Shown piece after piece: positions 1 to 6,765 of a DNA stretch of 8,524 bases. Each line of letters opens with the position of its first letter. The first letter of the stretch is position 1. Source of the DNA: Paracoccaceae bacterium (GTDB taxonomy: Bacteria > Pseudomonadota > Alphaproteobacteria > Rhodobacterales > Rhodobacteraceae); NCBI GenBank assembly GCA_012036325.1, contig JAAUPC010000139.1:1-8524 (forward strand), read 5' to 3'. Position numbers and translations under genes: made by a program. The notes below the pieces were generated by a model. It did no database searches. It saw only the letters and a list, made by a program, of their open reading frames with translations, and was not told the origin of the DNA.

Positions 1-63
1 GATCGGGAGCCAACGCAATGCGATTGGGAGTCAACGCAATACGATTGGGAGCCAACGCAATGC
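1..63. repeat. Three tandem 21-bp repeats
   Basis: Three head-to-tail 21-bp units lie at 1-21, 22-42 and 43-63. Each begins GATYGGGAGYCAACG and ends CAATRC. Units 1 and 3 differ at one base, and unit 2 differs from unit 3 at two. A partial fourth unit (GATCG) starts at 64 and merges with a HIP1 octamer. The array may continue beyond the left edge. Because 21 is a multiple of three, the plus strand can be read as a heptapeptide repeat (DWEPTQC-like) that is open from base 1 to a TGA at 109-111, but nothing else supports coding. Short tandem repeats of this kind are common in intergenic DNA of filamentous cyanobacteria, so a non-coding array is my preferred reading. Confidence 0.85.
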
Positions 64-69
64 GATCGC
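62..69. repeat. HIP1 octamer palindrome GCGATCGC
   Basis: This is a perfect GCGATCGC. The octamer (HIP1, highly iterated palindrome) is strongly over-represented in many cyanobacterial genomes. It supports a cyanobacterial origin for the left part of the window. It directly follows the 21-bp repeat array. Confidence 0.8.
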
Positions 70-160
70 ACGCTCTACAATGACAGAAGTTTTACAATCA
101 GCAATTCCTGAACAGGCATTGCTGAATGGAAGTATGAATCCTTGAGAGGCTATGGCTCTG

Positions 161-247
161 ATCGCCCCCTAAATTCCCCCTTCTGGGAGGACTTTGAAGA
201 ACAAAACTGGCTCGGAAGTTCCCCAGAATGGAGAGTTGGGGGGCGAT
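161..247. repeat. Imperfect inverted repeat, cyanobacterial dispersed or MITE-like element
   Basis: The two ends are near-perfect inverted copies: the left end starts ATCGCCCCCTAAATTCCCCC and the right end finishes TTGGGGGGCGAT. Going inward the arms keep matching imperfectly (TTCTGGG-GACTT on the left, AAGTTCCCCAGAA on the right). The roughly 87-bp segment could fold into one long hairpin. Elements with C-rich/G-rich termini and a TTCTGGGG core recur between genes in many cyanobacteria, and this matches that style from memory. It lies downstream of thiL on the minus strand, so its transcript could also end or stabilise the thiL mRNA. No clear target-site duplication is visible. Confidence 0.6.
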
Positions 248-328
248 TCGCCAAAGGCTTGACTAGATTCAACAACTTGTGTGTACCCAGTAGTTCTTTC
301 GGAGAAGGATAGGAGAGCGGTTTCTGCC
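248..328. other. Gene-free spacer downstream of thiL
   Basis: Together with 70-160 and the elements described above, this completes a 328-bp stretch with no convincing gene. I see no tRNA, promoter pair or strong terminator here. A minus-strand frame at 150-332 is open, but it starts with TTG over the thiL stop and reads straight through the inverted repeat, so it is not called as a gene. Confidence 0.5.
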
Positions 329-1135
329 TCAAAAATGTTGAAAGCCTCGACCTAAATTTAACGCTTCAGGCGGCGAGAGGTTGGAGTGATCGATTAACAC
401 AACGCTCGGATCCTGGGTAATGGTTCCAATGATGGCGGCTTCTTCTCCCAAGCGTTGCACTAAGAGTTGAGCCCAATGAGGCGCTAAACACAACACCAGC
501 TCAAAGTCTTCTCCGCCATACAATGCCCAGTTCAATGCTTGCGCCTCTGAAAGCCAAGTTTTGAAACACGACGGTCTAGAGATCTGATGACGATCGATCG
601 CTGCCCCCACTCCACTCGCCCGACAAATCTGCAACACTGCATCCGCCAATCCATCGCTGCTATCCATGCCTGCAACTCGGATCAAGGGTTCGGGCAACGG
701 CATTGATTTTTCAGATAATAAAATTTCTTCAAGGCTTGCCAAAACATCAAACCGAGGCACCGGATATTGATGCTTCTGAATCAACATTTGGCGATCGGGC
801 GCTTCCAACTCTCCTAGCTCAGGATGCAACAAAAGCTCCAAGCCTGCCCTCGATGCCCCATGGCATCCCGTCACCACAATGGCATCTCCTGGTCGTGCCC
901 CATTCCGTCGCATGGCACGATCAGGAAAAACTTGCCCAAATGCAGCGATCGCCACCGTCACCGCACCCGCCCGACAAATATCGCCACCGACAATAGGCGT
1001 ATGGTACTTTCCCAAACAAGCTGTCAGCCCTTGATAAAGCTGCTCCACCCAAGAAACTTTGACCGACCCCGGCAAACTCAATCCCACCGTAACACCCAAA
1101 GGCGTTGCCCCCATTGCCGCCAAATCCGACAAAAT
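329..1135 (-). CDS. thiL: Thiamine-monophosphate kinase, cyanobacterial type, 5' end missing
   Basis: ThiL phosphorylates thiamine monophosphate with ATP to give thiamine diphosphate, the last step of cofactor synthesis in the cytoplasm. The visible part is about 267 residues and begins in the conserved block SDLAAMGATPLG. It continues through GGDICRAGAVTVAIAAFG (Mg/ATP site), RNGARPGDAIVVTG, HGASRAGLELLL, AGMDSSDGLADAV, ALYGGEDFELVL and a C-terminal RGFQHF before a TGA at 329-331. Full cyanobacterial proteins run to roughly 330 residues, so about the first 60-70, including the N-terminal GDDAA metal/ATP motif, are missing. The reading frame can formally start at a TTG at 1130-1132, but that codon lies inside the conserved domain and is not a real start. 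Similarity ends abruptly at about 1133, where alphaproteobacterial sequence begins. The gene also holds a HIP1 octamer and near-HIP1 GATCG sequences. Confidence 0.9.
   Translation of the reverse strand: MLSDLAAMGATPLGVTVGLSLPGSVKVSWVEQLYQGLTACLGKYHTPIVGGDICRAGAVTVAIAAFGQVFPDRAMRRNGARPGDAIVVTGCHGASRAGLELLLHPELGELEAPDRQMLIQKHQYPVPRFDVLASLEEILLSEKSMPLPEPLIRVAGMDSSDGLADAVLQICRASGVGAAIDRHQISRPSCFKTWLSEAQALNWALYGGEDFELVLCLAPHWAQLLVQRLGEEAAIIGTITQDPSVVLIDHSNLSPPEALNLGRGFQHF
945..952. repeat. HIP1 octamer inside thiL
   Basis: A second perfect GCGATCGC lies within the thiL coding region. A one-base variant (GCGATCGG) is at 790-797. I saw none in the 7.4 kb to the right of the junction, in keeping with two different source genomes. 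Confidence 0.75.
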
Positions 1136-1165
1136 TTGGCAGCCGGCTGCTCGCCAAACCCACCG
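1133..1165. other. Chimeric junction between cyanobacterial and alphaproteobacterial DNA
   Basis: On the minus strand the OmpA C-terminal domain can be followed to about 1155, where GFGE/GLAS-like residues should lead into the last conserved loop and the NRRIEF motif. ThiL similarity starts at about 1132. Neither protein is complete at the break, and the two frames differ. The junction is marked by a GC jump and the end of HIP1 sites. It contains a perfect 12-bp palindrome, GCAGCCGGCTGC, at 1139-1150. No transposase, integrase, repeat pair or tRNA lies at the border. I infer an assembly or library chimera rather than natural recombination. Confidence 0.8.
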
Positions 1166-2918
1166 CCGTCATGCCCGAGGTGTCGACCCGCCGCCCTTGC
1201 AGCGCCACCAGAACCGCCTCGGCCCGGGCCTGGGACAGCGCCTGGTTGCCGCCTTCGGACCCTTGCGCATCGGTATGGCCGCCGATTTCCAGCTGCATCG
1301 GCGGGCAGGCCACCAAAATTGCCGCCAGTGCATCCAGCACCGGCCGCGCGCCTGTTGCAATCTCGGCCGAGGCAGGGGTGAAGGTGATCTTGTTCTGCGC
1401 GATCACCGCGTTCACATCCGCTGCACATTCTTCGGGCGTGGGAAGTGAGGCGATGGGATCCAGCGCCTCATCATAACGGACATTCACCCGGAAGGTCTGG
1501 CCCTGGCCCAGCTTGCCCGACAGGATCTGCGTGATCCGCCCGCGCGCTTCCTGTGATCCGGTAACGCCGGTCACTTCAACCGTGTCGGCGCGCACCAGAA
1601 GGCTGCCGTTGTCCACCTCGGCCAGCGCCTCAAGCCCCGCCAGCACCCGCACCGGCCAGCCATCGGGCAGGCTGTCATCCAGCCGCGTGGCGGTCACGAC
1701 TTCGGCCCCCTCGAACGCGGCCCGGGCGAAGGCGTCCACTGCCTGGCGCTGGATTTCATCGGTCAGGCGGCCGCGCAGGGTCACATCGCCGGCTTCCGAC
1801 ACAGTCGCGGTGAATTCCGCCGGGCCTTGTGTCGCGGTTTCCTTCTGCTCCAGCGTCGAGGTGAGCGAGAACGCATCCGGCAGACCCGTCTCCAACTCAC
1901 CCACCACCTTGTCAAAAGTGGCTTGGCTCACCTCGCTGCCAGCCAGCAGCGTCACATCCGCGTCCGAAAAGGTGACCGAGGCTGACCCCAGTTCCGCCAC
2001 CGCGCGGATTGCCAGCGCCACGGCTTCGGCCCAGCGGGGGGTCGGGGTGCCAAGGCCAATGGTGCACAAGGGCCGACCGCTCAAGCCCGCGGCGGTCGCA
2101 GCGGTCAGGATCTGGCTTTGGGCGCGGGGGGTGTCGGCGGAACAGCTGTCAAACCGCGCGCCTTCGGCATCAATGACAAAGCGCAGCGTGAAGGGCGTGA
2201 TCACCGGCCGTGGGGCCGAGATGTCCAGCACAAGCTCTACCCCTGGCGGGGCGATGGCGCGCAGATCGCTTTCCAAACGGCGCTTCTGCGCCTCGCTGTC
2301 GGAAATCGCCGTCACTTCCACCCGGTTTGCAGCGACCGAAACTTTGGACCGCTCCAGCCGCTTCAACGCCTCAAGCCCGAAGGCAAGCGACGGTCCCCAG
2401 GTTTCGGGCGCGGGGTAATTCGCCGATTCCAGCATGTTGGTCAGGTCAGTGCGCGGCGTCAACGCAGCGGCGGCATCGGCGAGTGCCAGTTCGGTCAACA
2501 CCCCTTCGCCGGGGGTTTCGGGCATCAGGCCGATCAGCTGGATACCGTCTTCCGTCCGCAGCATCTGCACCGAAAAGTCAGGTGCCTGAATGGCCGAGGC
2601 AGGGGCCACATCCAGCCCGTCGCGGATGCGCGAGGAATCGACCAGCGACCCCACCATGTTGACCGCGCGAAACCGCGCCGCCTCATTCGGAGCGGTGCCG
2701 GTCAGTTGCACCTGCAAGCCGTCGGCTTGCACGGTGACCCAGTCGATCTTCGCCTCGACCAGCCGGTCGGTGACCACCTTGCCAGTCCGCGCCTCGATCA
2801 CCAGGGCTGCGGCATAGGCTACGGTGACCATCAGCATGCCCGCCAGAAGAAAGGCGAGGAGGGCAAGCGTGGTCGGGGACAGTTGGCGAATGCGTTGGGG
2901 CAAGGACGGGGGACTCAA
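1151..2918 (-). CDS. OmpA-family protein with N-terminal membrane anchor and BON-like repeats, C-terminus missing
   Basis: This is a predicted envelope protein tethered to peptidoglycan. About 589 residues are authentic. Residues 17-41 form one hydrophobic segment (LALLAFLLAGMLMVTVAYAA), a signal anchor or uncleaved signal. The middle (about 45-490) has repeated BON-like stretches of the type VQADGLQVQLTGTAPNEAAR, GDVTLRGRLTDEIQRQ and DTVEVTGVTGSQEARGRI. Residues about 500-588 are an OmpA C-terminal domain: NKITFTPASAEI, LEIGGHTDAQGSEGGNQ and the peptidoglycan-binding helix NQALSQARAEAVLVAL. The usual NRRIEF end is lost at the chimeric junction, where frame 1 reads on into cyanobacterial DNA. 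A one-base deletion near 1160 is possible, because the next frame gives GFGEQP, closer to the family's GYGE-xxP. The start is uncertain: TTG at 2918 is used because an in-frame TAA lies just upstream. The gene follows ubiA by 48 bp on the same strand, so co-transcription is likely. Its precise function is not known to me. Confidence 0.85.
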
Positions 2919-2966
2919 GGGTTCAGGCGGTTACCCGATGCTTCCTAGGGCTTTGGGCGGGCAGGT

Positions 2967-3942
2967 TCAACCAAGCCAGGCGGCGGCGGCAAGAAACGGC
3001 ACAGGGATCAGCCCGGCATCCCGGTTCGCCCGGAAGACCGCAAGGCAGGACGTGGGGTCGTCCAAGTCCAGCCGCCGCAGCTGCCAGGCGATGTGCCAAC
3101 CCATCGCCCAGACGCCACACAAAGCTGTGACGAAGGCCAGCACACGCCCTTCATTGGCATGGGCAACGACGACAGCCGCGCCCAGAAGCAGGATCGTCGC
3201 GGCGAAAAACCCCCAGAGCCAGCCCCGGCTTCGGTCGCCAAAAAGCCGCGCGGTGGATTTGACACCGATCAGCGCGTCATCCTCGCGGTCCTGATGGGCG
3301 TAGATCGTGTCGTAATAGAGGGTCCAGGCGATCCCCCCGGCATACAGGAGAACCGCCGCCACCGGCACCGCGCCCGCATGGGCCGCCCAGGCCAAAAGGG
3401 CCCCCCAGTTGAACGCCAACCCCAGAAACACCTGTGGCCACCAAGTAAAGCGCTTGGCAAAGGGGTAGACCGCGACCAGCGCCAGCGAGGCGACGCCCAG
3501 CCCTACCGCCAGCCAGTTGTAGGTAAACAGGATCCCCGCCGCGAGCAGCGCCTGCACCACCATCCAGATCAGCGCCCCCCGCACCGTCACCTGGCCTGAG
3601 GGGATCGGCCGGCTGCGGGTGCGGGCGACGGCCGCGTCAATCTCACGGTCGGTGATGTCGTTCCAGGTGCAGCCCGCGCCGCGCATCAGGAACGCCCCAA
3701 CCGCGCAGCTGACCGCCAGCCAGACATCCCACCCCCGGAACCCCGACACCCCCCCCCGCCAGCGCAATCGCCCAAAGGCAGGGGATCAGCAACAGCCACG
3801 TCCCGATCGGCCGATCCGCCCGGCTTAGCCGCAGAAAGGGCCGGGCTCTGGCCGGAGCATAAACATCCACCCAATTGCCGCGCGGTGCATCGGCGACGAC
3901 ACCGACAGGCTCAACCTCTGGCATTTCGGGCGGCAGGGACAT
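2967..3942 (-). CDS. ubiA: 4-hydroxybenzoate polyprenyltransferase, frameshifted in a C9 run
   Basis: UbiA is an inner-membrane enzyme that attaches the polyprenyl tail to 4-hydroxybenzoate in ubiquinone synthesis. The N-terminal frame (ATG at 3940-3942) gives VADAPRGNWVDVYAPARARP, then RADRPIGTWLLLIPCLWAIALAGG. The rest continues in the next frame as GGVSGFRGWDVWLAVSCAVG and runs to a TGA at 2967-2969. Removing one C from the nine-C run at 3749-3757 joins the two frames into a 324-residue protein, normal for the family. Both aspartate-rich Mg-diphosphate motifs are present: NDITDREID at about 94-102 and DTIYAHQDREDD at about 211-222. Many hydrophobic segments surround them. I read the shift as a homopolymer sequencing error, since ubiA is normally needed for respiration, but a real pseudogene or slippery tract cannot be excluded from sequence alone. 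The start lies only 12 bp from the divergent rsmE start. Confidence 0.9.
3749..3757. other. C9 homopolymer causing the ubiA frameshift
   Basis: Nine consecutive C bases on the plus strand (G9 on the coding strand). Eight would restore an ALAGGVSGFRG reading through the site. The tract sits where the first transmembrane segment of UbiA ends. Confidence 0.8.
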
Positions 3943-3954
3943 AGGGTCACGCTC

Positions 3955-4677
3955 ATGTCGGATGCGAAGATCAGGCTTCATGTAGACCACCCCTTGGGTC
4001 CCGGGCAAGCCGTGCCCCTGAAGGAAGGCCAGACCCATTACCTCACCGGGGTCATGCGACTGGGCCTTGGGGCGGCGATTCTCCTCTTCAACGGTACCGA
4101 TGGCGAATGGCGCGCCACGCTGACCGCCGCCAGCAAACGCGGCGGCATCGCGAGGTGTGAGGCACCGACCCGCCCCCTGCATATGCCGCCGGACCTGTGG
4201 CTTCTGTTCGCCCCGATCAAGAAGGCCCGGACTGATTTCATCGTGGAAAAGGCCGTGGAACTGGGTGCCGCCCGCATCCTGCCGGTCCAGACCCGCCACA
4301 CCAACGCTGACCGCATCCGGCAAGACCGCTTGCAGGCCCATGCGATGGAAGCGGCCGAGCAGTGCGGCGCGACCTACGTCCCCGAAGTGGCCGAACTGGT
4401 AGCGCTTGACCGCCTTTTGTCCAAATGGCCCGCGGACCGTCGCCTTTACTGGTGCGACGAAACCACGCTGGGCCAACCCGCCCATCTGACGCCCGCCAAG
4501 GGCCCCGCCGCCATCCTGATCGGCCCCGAAGGCGGGTTTTCGGCGGATGAGGCCAAACGCCTGCGTGCCTTGCCCATGGTCACGCCCCTGACGCTTGGTC
4601 CCCGTATCCTGCGCGCCGATACTGCCGCCGTCGCCGCCCTCACCCTTTGGCAGGCCACTTGCGGGGACTGGAGATGA
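3955..4677 (+). CDS. rsmE: 16S rRNA (uracil(1498)-N(3))-methyltransferase
   Basis: RsmE uses S-adenosylmethionine to methylate N3 of U1498 in 16S rRNA of the small subunit. The 240-residue length is normal. The N-terminal 75 residues form the PUA-like RNA-binding part (QTHYLTGVMRLGLGAAILLFNG). The SPOUT knot domain follows: KKARTDFIVEKAVELGAARI, then EAAEQCGA at 132-139, ILIGPEGGFS at 187-196 and LGPRILRADTA at 214-224, the last two forming the SAM-binding knot. The start at 3955 leaves only 12 bp to the divergent ubiA start, so its promoter must lie within the ubiA 5' coding region. The TGA stop overlaps the next gene's ATG (ATGA at 4674-4677), which suggests translational coupling. Confidence 0.94.
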   Translation: MSDAKIRLHVDHPLGPGQAVPLKEGQTHYLTGVMRLGLGAAILLFNGTDGEWRATLTAASKRGGIARCEAPTRPLHMPPDLWLLFAPIKKARTDFIVEKAVELGAARILPVQTRHTNADRIRQDRLQAHAMEAAEQCGATYVPEVAELVALDRLLSKWPADRRLYWCDETTLGQPAHLTPAKGPAAILIGPEGGFSADEAKRLRALPMVTPLTLGPRILRADTAAVAALTLWQATCGDWR

Positions 4678-5225
4678 GTTTCATTCGCCCCGAACTTGCC
4701 GCCACCCTGACCGCCCACCGCGAAACCATCGCCGCTGGTCTGGTCGGTCTTCTGGGCCTTTGGCTGCTGGTGGCCGGCAGCGGCTATGTCGTGCCGGCCC
4801 TTGGGCTAACCCTGTTTGTCTTCGCCCTCGCCTGGGGCGTGCAAGCCCTGCGCCGCAGCCGGTTCCAGCAGGAGGGTGAGGCCCCCGGCATCGTCCGCGT
4901 GACCGAGGCGCAGATCGCCTACCTTGGCCCGCGCACCGGTGGCTTTGTTGGCCTGCCTGACCTGATGGAGGTGCGCCTTCTGACCCTGCGCGGTCGCCGG
5001 ATCTGGAAACTGCGCCCCACTGAAGGCGAGCCGCTGCATATCCCGGTTGAGGCAGAAGGGGCCGAGGCCCTCTTCGATGCCTTTGCCACCTTGCCAGGGA
5101 TGGACACCGCCGCCCTTGTCGCCGCCCTGTCGGCCGAAGGCCCCAGCGACAGCAAGGTCGTGGCCCTGAACGCCGTTGACCGGTTGATCTGGGCGCGCAC
5201 CGGTGCTGGGGTGGTTGTGCGCTGA
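4674..5225 (+). CDS. Conserved hypothetical two-TM membrane protein
   Basis: A 183-residue protein whose start codon overlaps the rsmE stop (ATGA), so it is probably translated by coupling. Two hydrophobic segments lie near the N-terminus, at about residues 18-35 (IAAGLVGLLGLWLLVAG) and 38-58 (YVVPALGLTLFVFALAWGVQ). They are followed by the basic stretch RRSRF and a soluble domain of about 120 residues containing ITEAQ-type strands (IVRVTEAQIAYLGPRTGGF, MEVRLLTLRGRRIWKLRP). The topology and the beta-rich tail recall small membrane proteins with a PH-like cytoplasmic domain, but this is only an impression. I recognise it as a protein often found between rsmE and gshA in Rhodobacteraceae, without a known function. 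Codon use and GC match its neighbours. Confidence 0.82.
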   Translation: MSFIRPELAATLTAHRETIAAGLVGLLGLWLLVAGSGYVVPALGLTLFVFALAWGVQALRRSRFQQEGEAPGIVRVTEAQIAYLGPRTGGFVGLPDLMEVRLLTLRGRRIWKLRPTEGEPLHIPVEAEGAEALFDAFATLPGMDTAALVAALSAEGPSDSKVVALNAVDRLIWARTGAGVVVR

Positions 5226-5334
5226 TCGCGCTGTCACACCCTTTGGCGGGGCCTTGACTTGGGCCTGCGGTCTTGACACCCATGGGCCTCGGTCCACCCT
5301 TCGGACCCCATCTGCCAGCTCCGGAGCCAAGGCC
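5226..5334 (+). promoter_or_regulatory. Leader region of gshA with weak -35-like boxes and a small hairpin
   Basis: This 109-bp gap holds TTGACT at 5254-5259 and TTGACA at 5273-5278, both good -35 matches, but neither is followed at 16-18 bp by a convincing -10 box. A five-base-pair hairpin (GGTCC 5291-5295, GGACC 5303-5307) lies just before the ribosome binding site. A gshA promoter here is possible, and so is read-through from rsmE. Confidence 0.3.
5323..5326 (+). promoter_or_regulatory. Shine-Dalgarno site fixing the gshA start
   Basis: GGAG eight bases before the ATG at 5335. The frame is open for 44 codons further upstream, but that extension overlaps the previous gene's end and has no family-like sequence. 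The site therefore favours 5335 (protein starting MSIPQSGGGPIES). Confidence 0.65.
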
Positions 5335-6680
5335 ATGTCAATTCCCCAGTCCGGCGGCGGGCCGATCGAAAGCTTTGACCAGCTGGCCGCCTATATGGAA
5401 TCGGGCAACAAACCCCGCGACCAGTGGCTGATCGGGGCGGAGCATGAGAAGTTCGGCTGGCTGACCGACACCCGCGCGCCTTTGCCCTATGCCGGGCCAC
5501 GCTCGATCTCGGCGCTGTTTGATGGGCTGGCGGCGCGCTATGGCTGGGCCCCGGTGCGTGAAGGGGATCATGTCATCGGCCTGACCCGCAATGGCGCGAA
5601 TGTCAGCCTGGAACCGGGTGGGCAGTTTGAGCTGTCCGGCGCGCCCTTGGCCTCCACGCTTGATGTCGGGGCAGAACTGCAGACCCATCTGGATGAGGTG
5701 CGGTCCATCGCTGAGCCGTTGGGCGTGCGCTTCATGGGGATCGGGGCCGCCCCGGAATGGGGGCATGACCAGATGCCGGTCATGCCCAAGGGGCGTTACC
5801 GGCTGATGACCGATTACATGGGCCGCGTCGGCACCCATGGCACGCAGATGATGTACCGCACCTCGACTGTGCAGGTGAACCTCGACTACGCGTCCGAGGC
5901 GGACATGGTGAAAAAACTGCGAGTCTCCTTGGCCTTGCAGCCGGTGGCGACTGCGCTGTTTGCCTCGAGCCCGTTCTTCGACGGCAAACCCAACGGCCAC
6001 CGCAGCTGGCGCAGCCGGATCTGGCGGGGCCTTGATGCCAGCCGCACCGGCATGCTGCCCTTTGCCTTTGACGAAGGCATGGGCTTTCAGGCCTATGTCG
6101 ACTGGGTCCTGGATGTGCCGATGTATTTCGTCTACCGCGACGGGAAATACATCGACGCTCTGGGGCAAAGCTTTCGCGATTTCCTTGCCGGGCGTCTGCC
6201 CGCCTTGCCCGGTGAAAAGCCCACGCTTTCCGACTGGGCCGACCATATGACCACCGTCTTCCCCGAAGCGCGGGTGAAGAAATACATCGAAATGCGCGGG
6301 GCGGATTGTGGCGATCAGGCGCATATCGCAGCGCTGCCGGCCTTCTGGGTAGGCCTCATGTATGACCAGACCGCGCTGGATGCCGCTTGGGATTTGGTCA
6401 AAGGCCTTAACGCCGAAACGCGGGAAGGCCTGCGCGTTGCAGCCTCGGTTTCGGCCCTGCAGGCCAGGCGAACGGGGTCAAGCTGTGGGACCTTGCGCGT
6501 GCCGCCGTTGGTCTTAGCCATGCTGGCCTGGTGGCGCGCGGCTTTGGCGAGGAGGTGCAACTCGCGCCCCTCGTCGAAAGCCTGAAAACCGGCATGGTGC
6601 AGGCCGACCGTTGGCTGGCGCTTTATGAAGGGGACTGGGGCCGCAGCCTCTCCCCCCTCTACGCCGCCGCCTCTCTTTGA
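5335..6680 (+). CDS. gshA: Glutamate-cysteine ligase (GCS2 / plant-alphaproteobacterial type), frameshifted near the 3' end
   Basis: It catalyses ATP-dependent joining of L-glutamate and L-cysteine, the first step of glutathione synthesis in the cytoplasm. Motifs visible: GAEHEKFGW at 34-42, LEPGGQFELSG at 92-102, MYRTSTVQVNLDY at 173-185, and FDGKPNGHRSWRSRIW, then RTGMLPFAFDEGMGFQAYVD and KKYIEMRGADCG. The frame is intact to residue 377 (CTG CAG GCC at 6457-6465). After that a G appears to be missing, and the uncorrected frame ends in junk at 6585. Adding one base at about 6466 restores EANGVKLWDLARAA, GLVARGFGEEVQLAPLVESL, MVQADRWLALYEGDW and a TGA at 6678-6680. The corrected protein is 448 residues, normal for the family. 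Single-base sequencing error is the likely cause. It shares its strand with rsmE and the small membrane protein, and is convergent with plsY. Confidence 0.92.
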
Positions 6681-6765
6681 CCCGCCGCAAAGCGGAGCGC
6701 GTTCCGCGCGAAGTCCTTTGTCTCGCCTCTGGCGCGCGAAGAGGCGCGCCAACCGGCTCGGTTGA
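6681..6765. terminator. Convergent intergenic region with GC-rich hairpins
   Basis: Between the gshA and plsY stops are two GC-rich hairpins. One pairs GCGGA 6692-6696 with TCCGC 6703-6707. The stronger has a seven-base-pair stem, GGCGCGC at 6731-6737 with GCGCGCC at 6744-6750, and a six-base loop. Neither is followed by a T run on either strand, so intrinsic termination is only a guess. No gene is seen here. Confidence 0.3.

Noticed and set aside
80..145. Plus-strand ATG frame of 21 codons (MTEVLQSAIPEQ...)
   Set aside because: Too short, with no clear ribosome binding site and no recognised family. It may be chance, though it could not be excluded as a small peptide.
1..160. CRISPR array
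   Set aside because: The 21-bp units are directly adjacent with no spacers, so this is a simple tandem repeat.
150..332. Minus-strand open frame of 60 codons
   Set aside because: It begins with TTG over the thiL stop and runs through the inverted repeat. Such readings of dispersed repeats are typical false genes in cyanobacteria.
921..1138. OmpA-ThiL fusion protein reading (665 codons)
   Set aside because: Past the junction the OmpA frame reads thiL DNA out of frame, giving a glycine-rich tail with no family meaning, so it is not a true fusion.
824..1476. Plus-strand open frames across thiL and the junction
   Set aside because: They are antisense shadows of thiL and the OmpA gene, and two cross the chimeric join.
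1513..2948. Long plus-strand frames opposite the OmpA gene
   Set aside because: High-GC antisense shadows with low-complexity S/A/R-rich or mixed translations. The minus-strand frame carries the domains.
3955..4485. 5' extension of the ubiA frame up to 4485
   Set aside because: This part lies antisense to rsmE. UbiA family similarity begins only after the ATG at 3942.
5254..5301. Strong sigma-70 promoter for gshA
   Set aside because: TTGACT and TTGACA are present, but no acceptable -10 hexamer lies at the right distance from either. Kept only as a weak leader feature.
5338..6324. Minus-strand 328-codon frame opposite gshA
   Set aside because: It is an antisense shadow of a clear glutamate-cysteine ligase, with no recognisable motifs.
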